Shown in pieces: positions 38,068 to 46,013 of a DNA stretch of 64,000 nucleotides. The position numbers and the translations under genes are program-made. The DNA comes from a bacterium SCSIO 12741 (GTDB lineage Bacteria; Bacteroidota; Bacteroidia; Flavobacteriales_G; Salibacteraceae): assembly GCA_024398055.1 (NCBI GenBank), contig CP073749.1, positions 1,116,001 to 1,180,000 on the forward strand, given 5' to 3'. The notes below the pieces were generated by a model, which was not told where the DNA came from, ran no database searches, and was given only the letters and a program-made list of their open reading frames with translations. Numbering within the stretch: position 1 is the stretch's first letter; every line of letters starts with the position of its first letter.

Positions 38068-38802
38068 ATGCGGATATTGTTTTCCTTGGGTTTTATCCTA
38101 ACTGTACTTCTAAGCCAGGCTCAGGTCTCTCACATGGCCTGGGATGACCTGGTAAAAAAACATGTAGCTCCCAATGGGGATGTAAACTACAAAGGGTTTA
38201 AAGCCGATGAAAAGCACCTGGACGCCTATCTGGACATGCTGGCCAACAATGCTCCTCAGTCCAGCTGGGGCAAGGCTGAAATTATGGCCTATTGGATCAA
38301 TGCCTACAATGCCTACACCGTAAAGTTGATTTGCAAGCACTACCCAGTGGAGTCCATCAAAGACTTGGGTGGAATGATCTATCAGGTGAACACCACCTGG
38401 GACATTGATTTCATAGAAATTGGTGGGGAGAAAATGAACCTCAACAACATTGAACACGACAAACTACGGGGTCAGTTCAAAGATGCCCGAATTCATTTTG
38501 CCGTGAATTGTGCCTCCATTAGTTGCCCACGACTGAGGAACGAAGCCTTTGTTGCCTCTAAACTGGAAAATCAACTCAACGATCAGGCTCGCTACTTCGT
38601 CAACAACTCCATTAAGAATCAAATTAAAGGAAAGGACAAGGTGTATATCAGCAAACTATTTAGCTGGTATTCCGGAGATTTTACCCGAGATGGGAAAACC
38701 ATTCGGGAATACATTAATCAATATGCACAAAGCCCCATTCCGGCAAGCGCAGCCATTGATTACCTCGAGTACAACTGGAAGCTGAACGAAAAGAAAAATT
38801 AA
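38068..38802 (+). CDS. Exported DUF547 protein
   Basis: The 244-residue protein has a signal peptide ending in LLSQAQ and a DUF547 domain. Typical stretches are AYWINAYNAYTVKLICKHYP, KMNLNNIEHDKLRG and the cysteine motif HFAVNCASISCPRLRNEAF. The fold looks related to papain-like or transglutaminase-like folds and keeps conserved Cys and His residues, but no activity is known. It is the first gene of a run with a peroxidase-like protein (26 bp gap) and ArsS, so a role linked to arsenic metabolism is possible. Confidence 0.86.
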   Translation: MRILFSLGFILTVLLSQAQVSHMAWDDLVKKHVAPNGDVNYKGFKADEKHLDAYLDMLANNAPQSSWGKAEIMAYWINAYNAYTVKLICKHYPVESIKDLGGMIYQVNTTWDIDFIEIGGEKMNLNNIEHDKLRGQFKDARIHFAVNCASISCPRLRNEAFVASKLENQLNDQARYFVNNSIKNQIKGKDKVYISKLFSWYSGDFTRDGKTIREYINQYAQSPIPASAAIDYLEYNWKLNEKKN

Positions 38803-38828
38803 TTTAGCCCTCTATCCAAAGGAAAAGT

Positions 38829-39167
38829 ATGAGCAGTAAAACTTATTATGACCCCGCTGACCTAAAAAAGTTTGGCGATATCGCTGAATGGAACGACGAC
38901 CTTGCCAAACGTTTTTTTGATTGGTATAACGCCGTTTTTGAGGAAGGCTCGCTAAGTGCACGAGAAAAGTCTCTGATTGCTCTGGCCGTTGCTCACACGG
39001 TACAATGCCCTTATTGTATTGATGCCTACACGGTAGACGGAATGAAACGAGGAATTAGTGAGGAAGAAATGATGGAGGCCCTACATGTGGCCGGTGCCAT
39101 TAGAGGAGGAGCTAGCTTGGTTCATGGTGTTCAGATGATGAACAAAGCCAAGAAGCTCGGCATGTAA
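38829..39167 (+). CDS. Arsenosugar biosynthesis-associated peroxidase-like protein (CMD family)
   Basis: This small (112-residue) carboxymuconolactone decarboxylase/AhpD-like protein has the helical signature REKSLIALAVAHTVQCPYCI with Cys60 and Cys63. In AhpD the motif continues to a His four residues after the second Cys; here that position is Tyr67 (CIDAYT). Proteins of this exact type accompany arsS genes and are named after that association; the chemistry is not established. It is 18 bp upstream of arsS, so co-expression is near certain. Confidence 0.9.
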   Translation: MSSKTYYDPADLKKFGDIAEWNDDLAKRFFDWYNAVFEEGSLSAREKSLIALAVAHTVQCPYCIDAYTVDGMKRGISEEEMMEALHVAGAIRGGASLVHGVQMMNKAKKLGM

Positions 39168-39185
39168 TTCCAGGGAATAGTCATT

Positions 39186-40241
39186 ATGATTAAATCTTTA
39201 AAAGCTCAGAATCACCGATTGGCTTCTACTGAGGAGCAGCTTCAATTTTTGAACAATGGCATTTTTGCTTCGGGTGATCATGAGAAGTTTGAAATTTACC
39301 TTCAGCGCAATGAGCGATTTCCATTGCGCCCCGCTCAGCTGGAAATTCTCCAGGTGAATGTGGGCTATATGTGTAATCAAACCTGTAAGCATTGCCACGT
39401 AGACGCCGGACCTGATCGCAAGGAGATTATGACTCGGGAAACGATGGAGTTGTGCCTGGATGTCCTGGAGAAAAATCAGATTCCAACCTTAGACATTACC
39501 GGCGGGGCTCCGGAAATGAATCCCGACTTCAGATGGTTTGTTGAAGAGGCGCACAAGCGAGGTGTACAGGAGATCATTGTTCGATCCAATCTCACCATTT
39601 TGCTGGCCAATCCCAAATACCATGATTTGCCCGAGTTCTTTGCACAACACGGTATCCGGGTAGTATCTTCACTTCCCTATTACCGACGAAATAAAACGGA
39701 CAGACAGCGAGGCAATGGCGTTTTCGATAAATCGATTGAAGCCTTGCAACGACTCAATGAAAAAGGATATGGCAAACCAGGCAGTGGCCTAATCCTCGAT
39801 CTGGTTTACAACCCAAGTGGCGCATTTTTACCCGGCGATCAAATGCAATTGGAACTGGACTTTAAGCAAGCATTGAAAAAAGATTTTGACGTAAGCTTTA
39901 GTAACCTTTTCACCATTACCAATCTGCCCATTTCCCGTTTTCTGGATTACCTGATTGTGTCCGAAAACTACGAAGACTACATGGACAGATTGATCACTGC
40001 ATTTAATCCCTCAGCCATTGATGGGGTCATGTGTCGCAATACCATATCGGTAGACTGGCAAGGCCACATGTACGATTGTGATTTTAACCAAATGCTGGAA
40101 ATAAAAACCAGTCCGGCGGCTGGTCAGCACATCTCGGAGTTTGACCTAAAAAAGTTAACGAACCGAGCCATCCGAACGGATCAGCATTGCTTTGGCTGTA
40201 CAGCTGGAGCAGGTTCAAGCTGCCAGGGTACGGTAGCCTGA
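39186..40241 (+). CDS. arsS: Arsenosugar biosynthesis radical SAM protein ArsS
   Basis: ArsS is the radical SAM enzyme that joins an adenosyl moiety to dimethylarsenic during arsenosugar synthesis. The 351-residue protein has the cluster motif CNQTCKHCHVDAGP (Cys63, Cys67, Cys70), LDITGGAPEMNP and a C-terminal cysteine-rich end CFGCTAGAGSSCQG. Late in the chain are GVMCRNTISVDWQGHMYDCD and DFNQML. No arsM methyltransferase or arsR regulator lies in the window, so the rest of the pathway must be elsewhere. Its stop is 7 bp from the stop of the next, convergent gene. Confidence 0.95.
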   Translation: MIKSLKAQNHRLASTEEQLQFLNNGIFASGDHEKFEIYLQRNERFPLRPAQLEILQVNVGYMCNQTCKHCHVDAGPDRKEIMTRETMELCLDVLEKNQIPTLDITGGAPEMNPDFRWFVEEAHKRGVQEIIVRSNLTILLANPKYHDLPEFFAQHGIRVVSSLPYYRRNKTDRQRGNGVFDKSIEALQRLNEKGYGKPGSGLILDLVYNPSGAFLPGDQMQLELDFKQALKKDFDVSFSNLFTITNLPISRFLDYLIVSENYEDYMDRLITAFNPSAIDGVMCRNTISVDWQGHMYDCDFNQMLEIKTSPAAGQHISEFDLKKLTNRAIRTDQHCFGCTAGAGSSCQGTVA

Positions 40242-40248
40242 TTTCCCT

Positions 40249-40653
40249 CTAATTTATCGTAAGCGTTCCACCTCCTACATTAGATTGGTAGCTAATACTC
40301 ACTGTTCCTATACAGGGTGGCAGATAAGGATAAGCCACTACTCCACCTAAAGGACCTAATAAGCAAGCTGGTAATCCACCTGCCGGAGTTGCATTTAGGG
40401 TAAGCGGTACAATAGGACAGGAACCACCGATCACTTCAACTTCATAGATATTCTCTCCATTCGGAGTGCTCCATACCTGATTGCTAAATGGAGGCGATTG
40501 CAGGTTATGATTTGTCCCGGGTGGACAAGAACTTGTGTAGGCCATGTCAATGGAAAAATCGTTTGAGGTGTTGTTGATAATAGTAAGTGATGTTTGTGCT
40601 TGAAGGGCCACAGAGGTCAATAGCACAATGGCCAAAATAGCTAAGGTTTTCAT
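40249..40653 (-). CDS. Small secreted protein of unknown function
   Basis: I do not recognise this family. The 134-residue protein has a signal peptide (MKTLAILAIVLLTSVALQAQ) and a beta-rich mature part with four cysteines (SCPPG, SCPIV, ACLLG, PCIGT) that could make two disulfides. The start SLTIINNTSNDFSIDMAY resembles small beta-sandwich secreted proteins, but the similarity is too weak to name. There is no T9SS tail. It converges on arsS with a 7-bp gap. Confidence 0.72.
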   Translation of the reverse strand: MKTLAILAIVLLTSVALQAQTSLTIINNTSNDFSIDMAYTSSCPPGTNHNLQSPPFSNQVWSTPNGENIYEVEVIGGSCPIVPLTLNATPAGGLPACLLGPLGGVVAYPYLPPCIGTVSISYQSNVGGGTLTIN

Positions 40654-40970
40654 GAAAATTAAATTTAAGATTTATAGATTGCTTCACTAAAATTAGCACA
40701 ACACCCTGATAATCAAATGCAATAATGCAGGAGATTTACCAAAGTCCCCTTTGAATAGACAAAACCTTTTCTCCTGTCGATTAAAAAAAGAGGATCAACC
40801 AGAGGTGTCTTTTATTAATGGCTGGTTTGGGTTTGCCATGTGGGGATAAAAAAAGCCTGCCTCATCAATTCAAATGGGCGATTTACGCGCAATACGCCCT
40901 ACTTAGTTGTCCGAGGGTAATTCCCTGTAAAACGGTCATTGTCAATTCATAAAACCGAAAAAAGGCGATC
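40654..40970. other. Gene-free spacer between divergent genes
   Basis: No reading frame worth calling lies in these bases. A short inverted repeat, GGGCG (40876-40880) with CGCCC (40895-40899), is the only structure seen in this part. The right end of the full 423-bp gap holds a promoter element and tandem hairpins, listed separately. Confidence 0.6.
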
Positions 40971-40978
40971 TATTTTTG
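40971..40978 (+). promoter_or_regulatory. -7 element before the TPR/LuxR gene leader
   Basis: TATTTTTG exactly matches TAnnTTTG. Transcription would start near 40985, directly before the tandem hairpins. The nearest upstream TTG (40939-40941) is too far away for a normal -33 element. Confidence 0.45.
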
Positions 40979-40988
40979 AATAAATCGT

Positions 40989-41045
40989 GCTTTCCAAAGC
41001 CGACCGCTTCGGCGGTCTAAAGCAGTCTGGCTATCGGGCTGCTTT
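40989..41045 (+). promoter_or_regulatory. Attenuator-like leader with UUCG hairpin and terminator
   Basis: Hairpin 1 is GACCGC-TTCG-GCGGTC (41002-41017), a stable C(UUCG)G tetraloop. Hairpin 2 is AAAGCAG (41019-41025) with CTGCTTT (41039-41045), followed by a T-run, which is a terminator on the plus strand. GCTTT at 40989-40993 can instead pair with AAAGC at 41019-41023, enclosing hairpin 1 and breaking the terminator. The coding start is 32 bp further on. Confidence 0.6.
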
Positions 41046-41076
41046 TTTTATTTTGGCCTCCGCAAAAGATTAGGAA

Positions 41077-42816
41077 ATGAAGTGGTTAACGACTTTATTG
41101 TGGGTCACCTGCCTGAGCGTTCCTTGCCCCCTCCTCGCTCAGCAGTCCGCCCCAAGCACGGAATCCTTGGTCCAGATTTGGAAGAAGGTATTACAGGAAA
41201 ATCCAGATTCGGTATTGACTTTAACGGCCCTCTATCTGACGGAAGAATTCCCTGATTCGTCCTATTCGAAAATCATGGCGAGGTATTACCAAGGCAAAGC
41301 CTACTACGCTAACTACCAGCTTCAGGAAAGTAGTCGAGCTTTTCAATGGGCAATTCAAGGAACAATTCAAAGTGAAAGAGACAGCCTGCTGGCCATAGTC
41401 CGAATCGACCTTGCGGATGTTTATAGCGATCTGGGTCTTTATAATATAGGTATACCTCACTTGCTCAAAGCCCTGGATTACTATGAGGTGCTGGAAGATT
41501 CATCCCGAATCATTCGAACCAAAATGGCCTTGGGCAGAAACTATGTTGGACATGACGACAACGCTCAGGCGGAAAAGACACTGTTTGAATGCCTGGGCTA
41601 TTACCAACGACAAGGAGATAGCGATCGTGTAGGTGGATGTTTTACCAACTTGTCTGCCCTGTATTCCCGAATGGGCGATCATGAAAAAGAACTGAACTAC
41701 CTCAACCAAGCGCTTACCTACTGGGAATTGCTGAACAACAAACCGGCCTATGTGGGAGCCAAAAACAACCTGGCCATTTACTACGAAAGTCAGGAGCGTT
41801 ATGATCTGGCCATTCCTATTCTACGGGAGTGCCTGCCACTCTGGGAAGAGCTGCAACAACCTTTTTGGAAAGTACTAACCTTGGCCAATCTGGGAAACAA
41901 CCTCTACCACAATGGCCAGCTCGAGGAAGCTGAAAAAGTGCTGGCTCAGGCTCAGGACGAATCTGAAGCATTGGAAGCCGATATTATCACCTTGCAGATT
42001 TACGAGTATCGAGCCTACCTCTATGAAGATTTGGGAAAGGCGCAATTGGCGCTGGAATCTTACAAAAAATATACGGCGCTCAAAGAAGATGTGTTGGCCG
42101 ATGAAAATGAGGAGTCTCTGCAGATTGCAGAAGTGCGCTACGGGGTAGAAAAGTTGGTTGATCAGGTAAAAATCGAGCAGCTGAACCTAAAGAATGAAAA
42201 AGCGGAAACCATGGCCTTGCGCACGCAGCGCATTTATGCTGTATTTCTCATTGTGATGCTCATTGGTATTCTTGCCCTGGCGTATAGCCGCTATCGGTAT
42301 AAGCTCAAAGCCTCTGCCCTTTTGCATGAAGCTTCCGTGGAAAAACTAAACCTTCAAAAAGAACTACTCCGTCATGAAAACCGGGAAAAGAACAAACAGA
42401 TTTCAGCTTTTACCTTAAAAACGATCGAACAGAATTCGGTCTACAATCAGGCTATTGAACAAATTGAATCGCTCAAGGATCAATCCATTTCTGAGGAGCA
42501 ACAGGAAATGTTGGAACGGGTTATTCAAAAATTAAAACGTAACCAAAGTACCCAACTCAATTGGGAAGAATTCCACTATTATTTCGAAAAGGTCCATCCC
42601 GATTTTTTCAAAATTCTACAGGAAAAATTCCCCAAACTCACCTTACGTGAACTTAGGCTTTGTGCCTTCATTCGACAAGGCCTCACGATACAGGAAATTG
42701 CCGATTTGCTCAACGTAAGTTACAAGGCCGTAGAGACATCTCGCTACCGTATGCGGAAGAAAATGAACCTTGAAACGAGCGAAAACCTCCTTGAAATTAT
42801 TAGCTCAATATCCTGA
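41077..42816 (+). CDS. Membrane-bound TPR protein with C-terminal LuxR-type HTH
   Basis: This is a Bacteroidota-type one-component regulator. The 579-residue protein has a signal-like N-terminus ending in PLLAQQ, periplasmic tetratricopeptide repeats from about 60 to 340, one membrane helix near 385-405 (FLIVMLIGILALAYSRY), a cytoplasmic coiled coil near 410-500 and a LuxR-like helix-turn-helix near 520-566 (LTIQEIADLLNVSYKAVETS). It could sense something in the periplasm and bind DNA while tethered to the membrane; ligand and targets are unknown. The leader has an attenuator-like structure. A large secreted-protein gene follows 115 bp downstream. Confidence 0.86.
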   Translation: MKWLTTLLWVTCLSVPCPLLAQQSAPSTESLVQIWKKVLQENPDSVLTLTALYLTEEFPDSSYSKIMARYYQGKAYYANYQLQESSRAFQWAIQGTIQSERDSLLAIVRIDLADVYSDLGLYNIGIPHLLKALDYYEVLEDSSRIIRTKMALGRNYVGHDDNAQAEKTLFECLGYYQRQGDSDRVGGCFTNLSALYSRMGDHEKELNYLNQALTYWELLNNKPAYVGAKNNLAIYYESQERYDLAIPILRECLPLWEELQQPFWKVLTLANLGNNLYHNGQLEEAEKVLAQAQDESEALEADIITLQIYEYRAYLYEDLGKAQLALESYKKYTALKEDVLADENEESLQIAEVRYGVEKLVDQVKIEQLNLKNEKAETMALRTQRIYAVFLIVMLIGILALAYSRYRYKLKASALLHEASVEKLNLQKELLRHENREKNKQISAFTLKTIEQNSVYNQAIEQIESLKDQSISEEQQEMLERVIQKLKRNQSTQLNWEEFHYYFEKVHPDFFKILQEKFPKLTLRELRLCAFIRQGLTIQEIADLLNVSYKAVETSRYRMRKKMNLETSENLLEIISSIS

Positions 42817-42931
42817 TAATCAAGCCTAATAGATACGTGTAGGGACATTGTAGGGGTAATTGAAGGGTGCCTAACCTGGCCATTTTTATTTGGTTCGCGT
42901 AGAACCGGCCTGCACCCAAATTCTAATCGAT

Positions 42932-45900
42932 ATGAATCGAGTATTACCCTTGCTAGGATTGTGCCTACCTTTTTGGGCATGGTCTCAAACTGGACCTGCT
43001 GGCGTAGAATCTACTAACGGGAGTTCCAATCTGTTTCTTTGGCTTGATGCTTCTCAAATTGAAGGAGTAAGTGACGATAATAACATTACCACCTGGAACG
43101 ACCTTTCGGGTTATGATCATCACGCATCCAATAATTCTCCCAGTCTAAAACCGAACCTTTACCTGAATGAAGTTAACGGGCTACCCGTGGTTCGATTTGA
43201 TGGTAATAACGAAGAACTCAATGGAACTTTCAGCAGTGCAGGCACACCGGTAACCACATTTACCGTTTGTTATTTTGCAAGTGCCAATCAGGGAAGTGAG
43301 GACAACGACTATGTCTTCAGTGTAGGATCTACCGCCAGTGCCGGGTCCATGTTTAACCTGGCTCGGCGAAAATCGAACGATGGGAATGCCGATGAATATT
43401 ACTCATACGATGGCGACACCCGTTACTACGGCCCGACACTTTCTGGGCAAACCTGGCAAATCATTCACCAGGAATTAAACTCTTCGGCTACCTATCACTC
43501 CCTAAATCTGAACGGAAGTAATCAGACGGTGACAGACTTTGGCTCAGCCATCTCCACCGACGGGATATTTCGCATCGGAGATTATACCAGCAGTGTGGGC
43601 ACCAAACATCAATTCAACGGAAATCTGGCCGAGATTATATTCTACAACCGGATTCTGAACTCGGCAGAGACCAATCTCGTCAATTCCTACCTGGGCGGGA
43701 AATATGACATCACGGTAAACAATGATAAGTACGCCGGAGACGACAACGCCAATGGTGATTTTGACCAAAACATTATCGGAATTGGACAAGAAGCAGATGG
43801 TAATTCAGATTCGGCTACAGCAGCGGGTTTAATGCTGGGCATCAACAGCAACTTTGAGAATGGTGACTACCTGGTGGCTGGTCATGCCTCCGCCGAAAAT
43901 TCAGTAAACACAGCAGATGCCAGCGATGCCGGAGGCACCCTCGAAGCCCGATGGGGACGCATTTGGTATTTGGATCAAACCAATACCTCAACCGCGATTT
44001 CAGCAAACTTCACCTTCCGATTGGACTATTCCGGATTAGGAGGAAACACCCAGGGATTAGCCAGCAATTACCAACTACTCTATCGGTCAAGTAACTCTGG
44101 AAACTGGACGCTACTTGCCTCAGGGTCGGCCCACTATGGAAAGTTTGTCACCTTTTCTAATGTCACCATCAGCTCCGATGGCTATTATACTTTGGGAACC
44201 ATCGACCAAACAAACAGCCCTATTGGGGTAGCAGCAACCACCGCTGGAAATGACGGACCCGGTGGACTGGAAAATACCGGTGGAAGTTCCAACCTCGAAA
44301 TGTGGCTTAAACCCTCAGACATTAGTGGCGATGATCAAGATTATGTACTCACGCTGGAGGATCAATCCGGAAAGAACCACCATGCTACGCAAGGAACCCT
44401 AAACAACATTCCCCTGCTCAACGTGTCGGGAGCAAACGGGCTAAATACACTCGAATTTGATGGAGTAGCCGATTACTTGACCGGTAACATGTCAGCTAAT
44501 CTCAATGCCCCGTTAACCATCATTTCGGTAGCCCGTTTTGCCTCGACCAACCAAGGATCAAATGACAATGATTACGTCTTTTCGATCGGAGCAAATGGAA
44601 CTAATAACCAACACACCAGCATTACCCGAAGAAAAAATGATACTCCAGCCGATGCCGACAAATTTTACAGCTGGGACGGAAACGGCACCCAATTTGGCCC
44701 GACCATTACCGGGCAACAATGGAACATTTATACCCAGGTGCATCAAACCAGTTCACCATACCACAATCTCTATATTGACAATACTTCCCAAACTGTAAGC
44801 GACTATTCCGCCAGCCTTTCCACGGATGGTAGTTTCTCCATAGGTAGATGGAACTCAGGCGCTCATTACCTGAGTGGGGAATTGGGCGATGTAATCGTGT
44901 TTACTAAAGTGCTCAACACCGCAGAGCGCCACATCGTCCATTCCTACCTGGGAGCTAAATTCAACCTCAGCGTGGAATCCGATAAATACAGCGGCGACGA
45001 TAACGGAAATGGAGATTATGATTTGGAAGTGGCCGGAGTAGGCACCGAATCTGACGGAAGTAATAGCGCCGCCAGTTCGGCAGGTCTACACATCAGCCAA
45101 AAATCCAACTTTGGTAACGGAGACTACCTGCTCTTCGGACACAAGGTGGCTAAAAACAACGCCGTTCAAACAGACATTACCACCACATCCGGAAGTTTAT
45201 CCGCCCGATGGGAACGCGTTTGGTTTTTGGATCAAACGGACGTGGGAGCCGGTATGACCATCGACCTCACTTTTGATTTTAGCGATGCCGGATTTGGAGG
45301 CTACCCTTATGGAACGGCAAGCGATTACAAATTGCTTTACCGATCCGGGCAATCAGGTTCATGGACCATTCTTGCTTCGGCATCCAGCTACAGCAATGAT
45401 CAGGTTTTGTTTTCGGATTTAGCGATCAATAACGATGGCTATTACACTTTAGGAACTGCTGATTTAGCGGGTAGTCCGTTGCCCGTCGAGCTTCAAGATT
45501 TTAATGCTCAACTCACGGATCAGCATTGGGTACATCTTCACTGGTCAACTGTTTCTGAGGTTAATCTGGCCCATTTTGAAGTGGAAAGGTTGACAACAAA
45601 AGGCACCTTTGAGTCTTTGGAAAAAGTACCCGCACAAGGGTTTTCAAATCAGGAGCAATTCTACCAAACCATGGACAATCTGTTGGAAGAAAAGGACCAG
45701 TACTACCGCTTGAAAATGGTGGATTTAGACGGAACCCAATCCTACAGCTCAGTCGTAAAAGTAGCTCCGCAAAAACGGGTTCAGAGAAATGGCCTTCGGG
45801 TATTTCCAAACCCAACGGATGGTTTTCTTCACCTCCAACTACCATTGGACTCGGAGCTCGGGCAAATCAAAATCTACTCTTCGCTCGGGCAGCCGGTATT

Positions 45901-46012
45901 GGAACAAAACCTTGCTCCTCAAGAAAAACACACACTGGATTTAAGTCATCTTAAAAAAGGACTCTACCTCTTACAACTGGGAAATGAAAGCCGCTGGATT
46001 AGTGTTCAATGA
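42932..46012 (+). CDS. Large T9SS-secreted protein with two duplicated LamG-like modules
   Basis: ATG at 42932 gives a signal peptide ending in FWAWSQ. The 1,026-residue protein has two homologous modules of about 400 residues (22-430 and 442-845). Each starts with a Gly/Ser-rich segment (GGSSNLEMWLKPSDI in the second), carries a concanavalin-like domain (FASTNQGSNDNDYVFSIG), and then an acidic DKYSGDDNGNGDYD-type stretch that looks calcium-binding. A fibronectin-like segment (850-945) precedes a type A sorting domain (LRVFPNPTDGFLHL to GLYLLQL). It is probably a surface adhesin or glycan-binding protein. It converges on the next gene with one base between the stops. Confidence 0.85.
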   Translation: MNRVLPLLGLCLPFWAWSQTGPAGVESTNGSSNLFLWLDASQIEGVSDDNNITTWNDLSGYDHHASNNSPSLKPNLYLNEVNGLPVVRFDGNNEELNGTFSSAGTPVTTFTVCYFASANQGSEDNDYVFSVGSTASAGSMFNLARRKSNDGNADEYYSYDGDTRYYGPTLSGQTWQIIHQELNSSATYHSLNLNGSNQTVTDFGSAISTDGIFRIGDYTSSVGTKHQFNGNLAEIIFYNRILNSAETNLVNSYLGGKYDITVNNDKYAGDDNANGDFDQNIIGIGQEADGNSDSATAAGLMLGINSNFENGDYLVAGHASAENSVNTADASDAGGTLEARWGRIWYLDQTNTSTAISANFTFRLDYSGLGGNTQGLASNYQLLYRSSNSGNWTLLASGSAHYGKFVTFSNVTISSDGYYTLGTIDQTNSPIGVAATTAGNDGPGGLENTGGSSNLEMWLKPSDISGDDQDYVLTLEDQSGKNHHATQGTLNNIPLLNVSGANGLNTLEFDGVADYLTGNMSANLNAPLTIISVARFASTNQGSNDNDYVFSIGANGTNNQHTSITRRKNDTPADADKFYSWDGNGTQFGPTITGQQWNIYTQVHQTSSPYHNLYIDNTSQTVSDYSASLSTDGSFSIGRWNSGAHYLSGELGDVIVFTKVLNTAERHIVHSYLGAKFNLSVESDKYSGDDNGNGDYDLEVAGVGTESDGSNSAASSAGLHISQKSNFGNGDYLLFGHKVAKNNAVQTDITTTSGSLSARWERVWFLDQTDVGAGMTIDLTFDFSDAGFGGYPYGTASDYKLLYRSGQSGSWTILASASSYSNDQVLFSDLAINNDGYYTLGTADLAGSPLPVELQDFNAQLTDQHWVHLHWSTVSEVNLAHFEVERLTTKGTFESLEKVPAQGFSNQEQFYQTMDNLLEEKDQYYRLKMVDLDGTQSYSSVVKVAPQKRVQRNGLRVFPNPTDGFLHLQLPLDSELGQIKIYSSLGQPVLEQNLAPQEKHTLDLSHLKKGLYLLQLGNESRWISVQ

Positions 46013-46013
46013 T

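Noticed and set aside
40249-40653. Aegerolysin-like or thaumatin-like protein
   Set aside because: Only the first strand looks vaguely similar; cysteine number and length do not fit.
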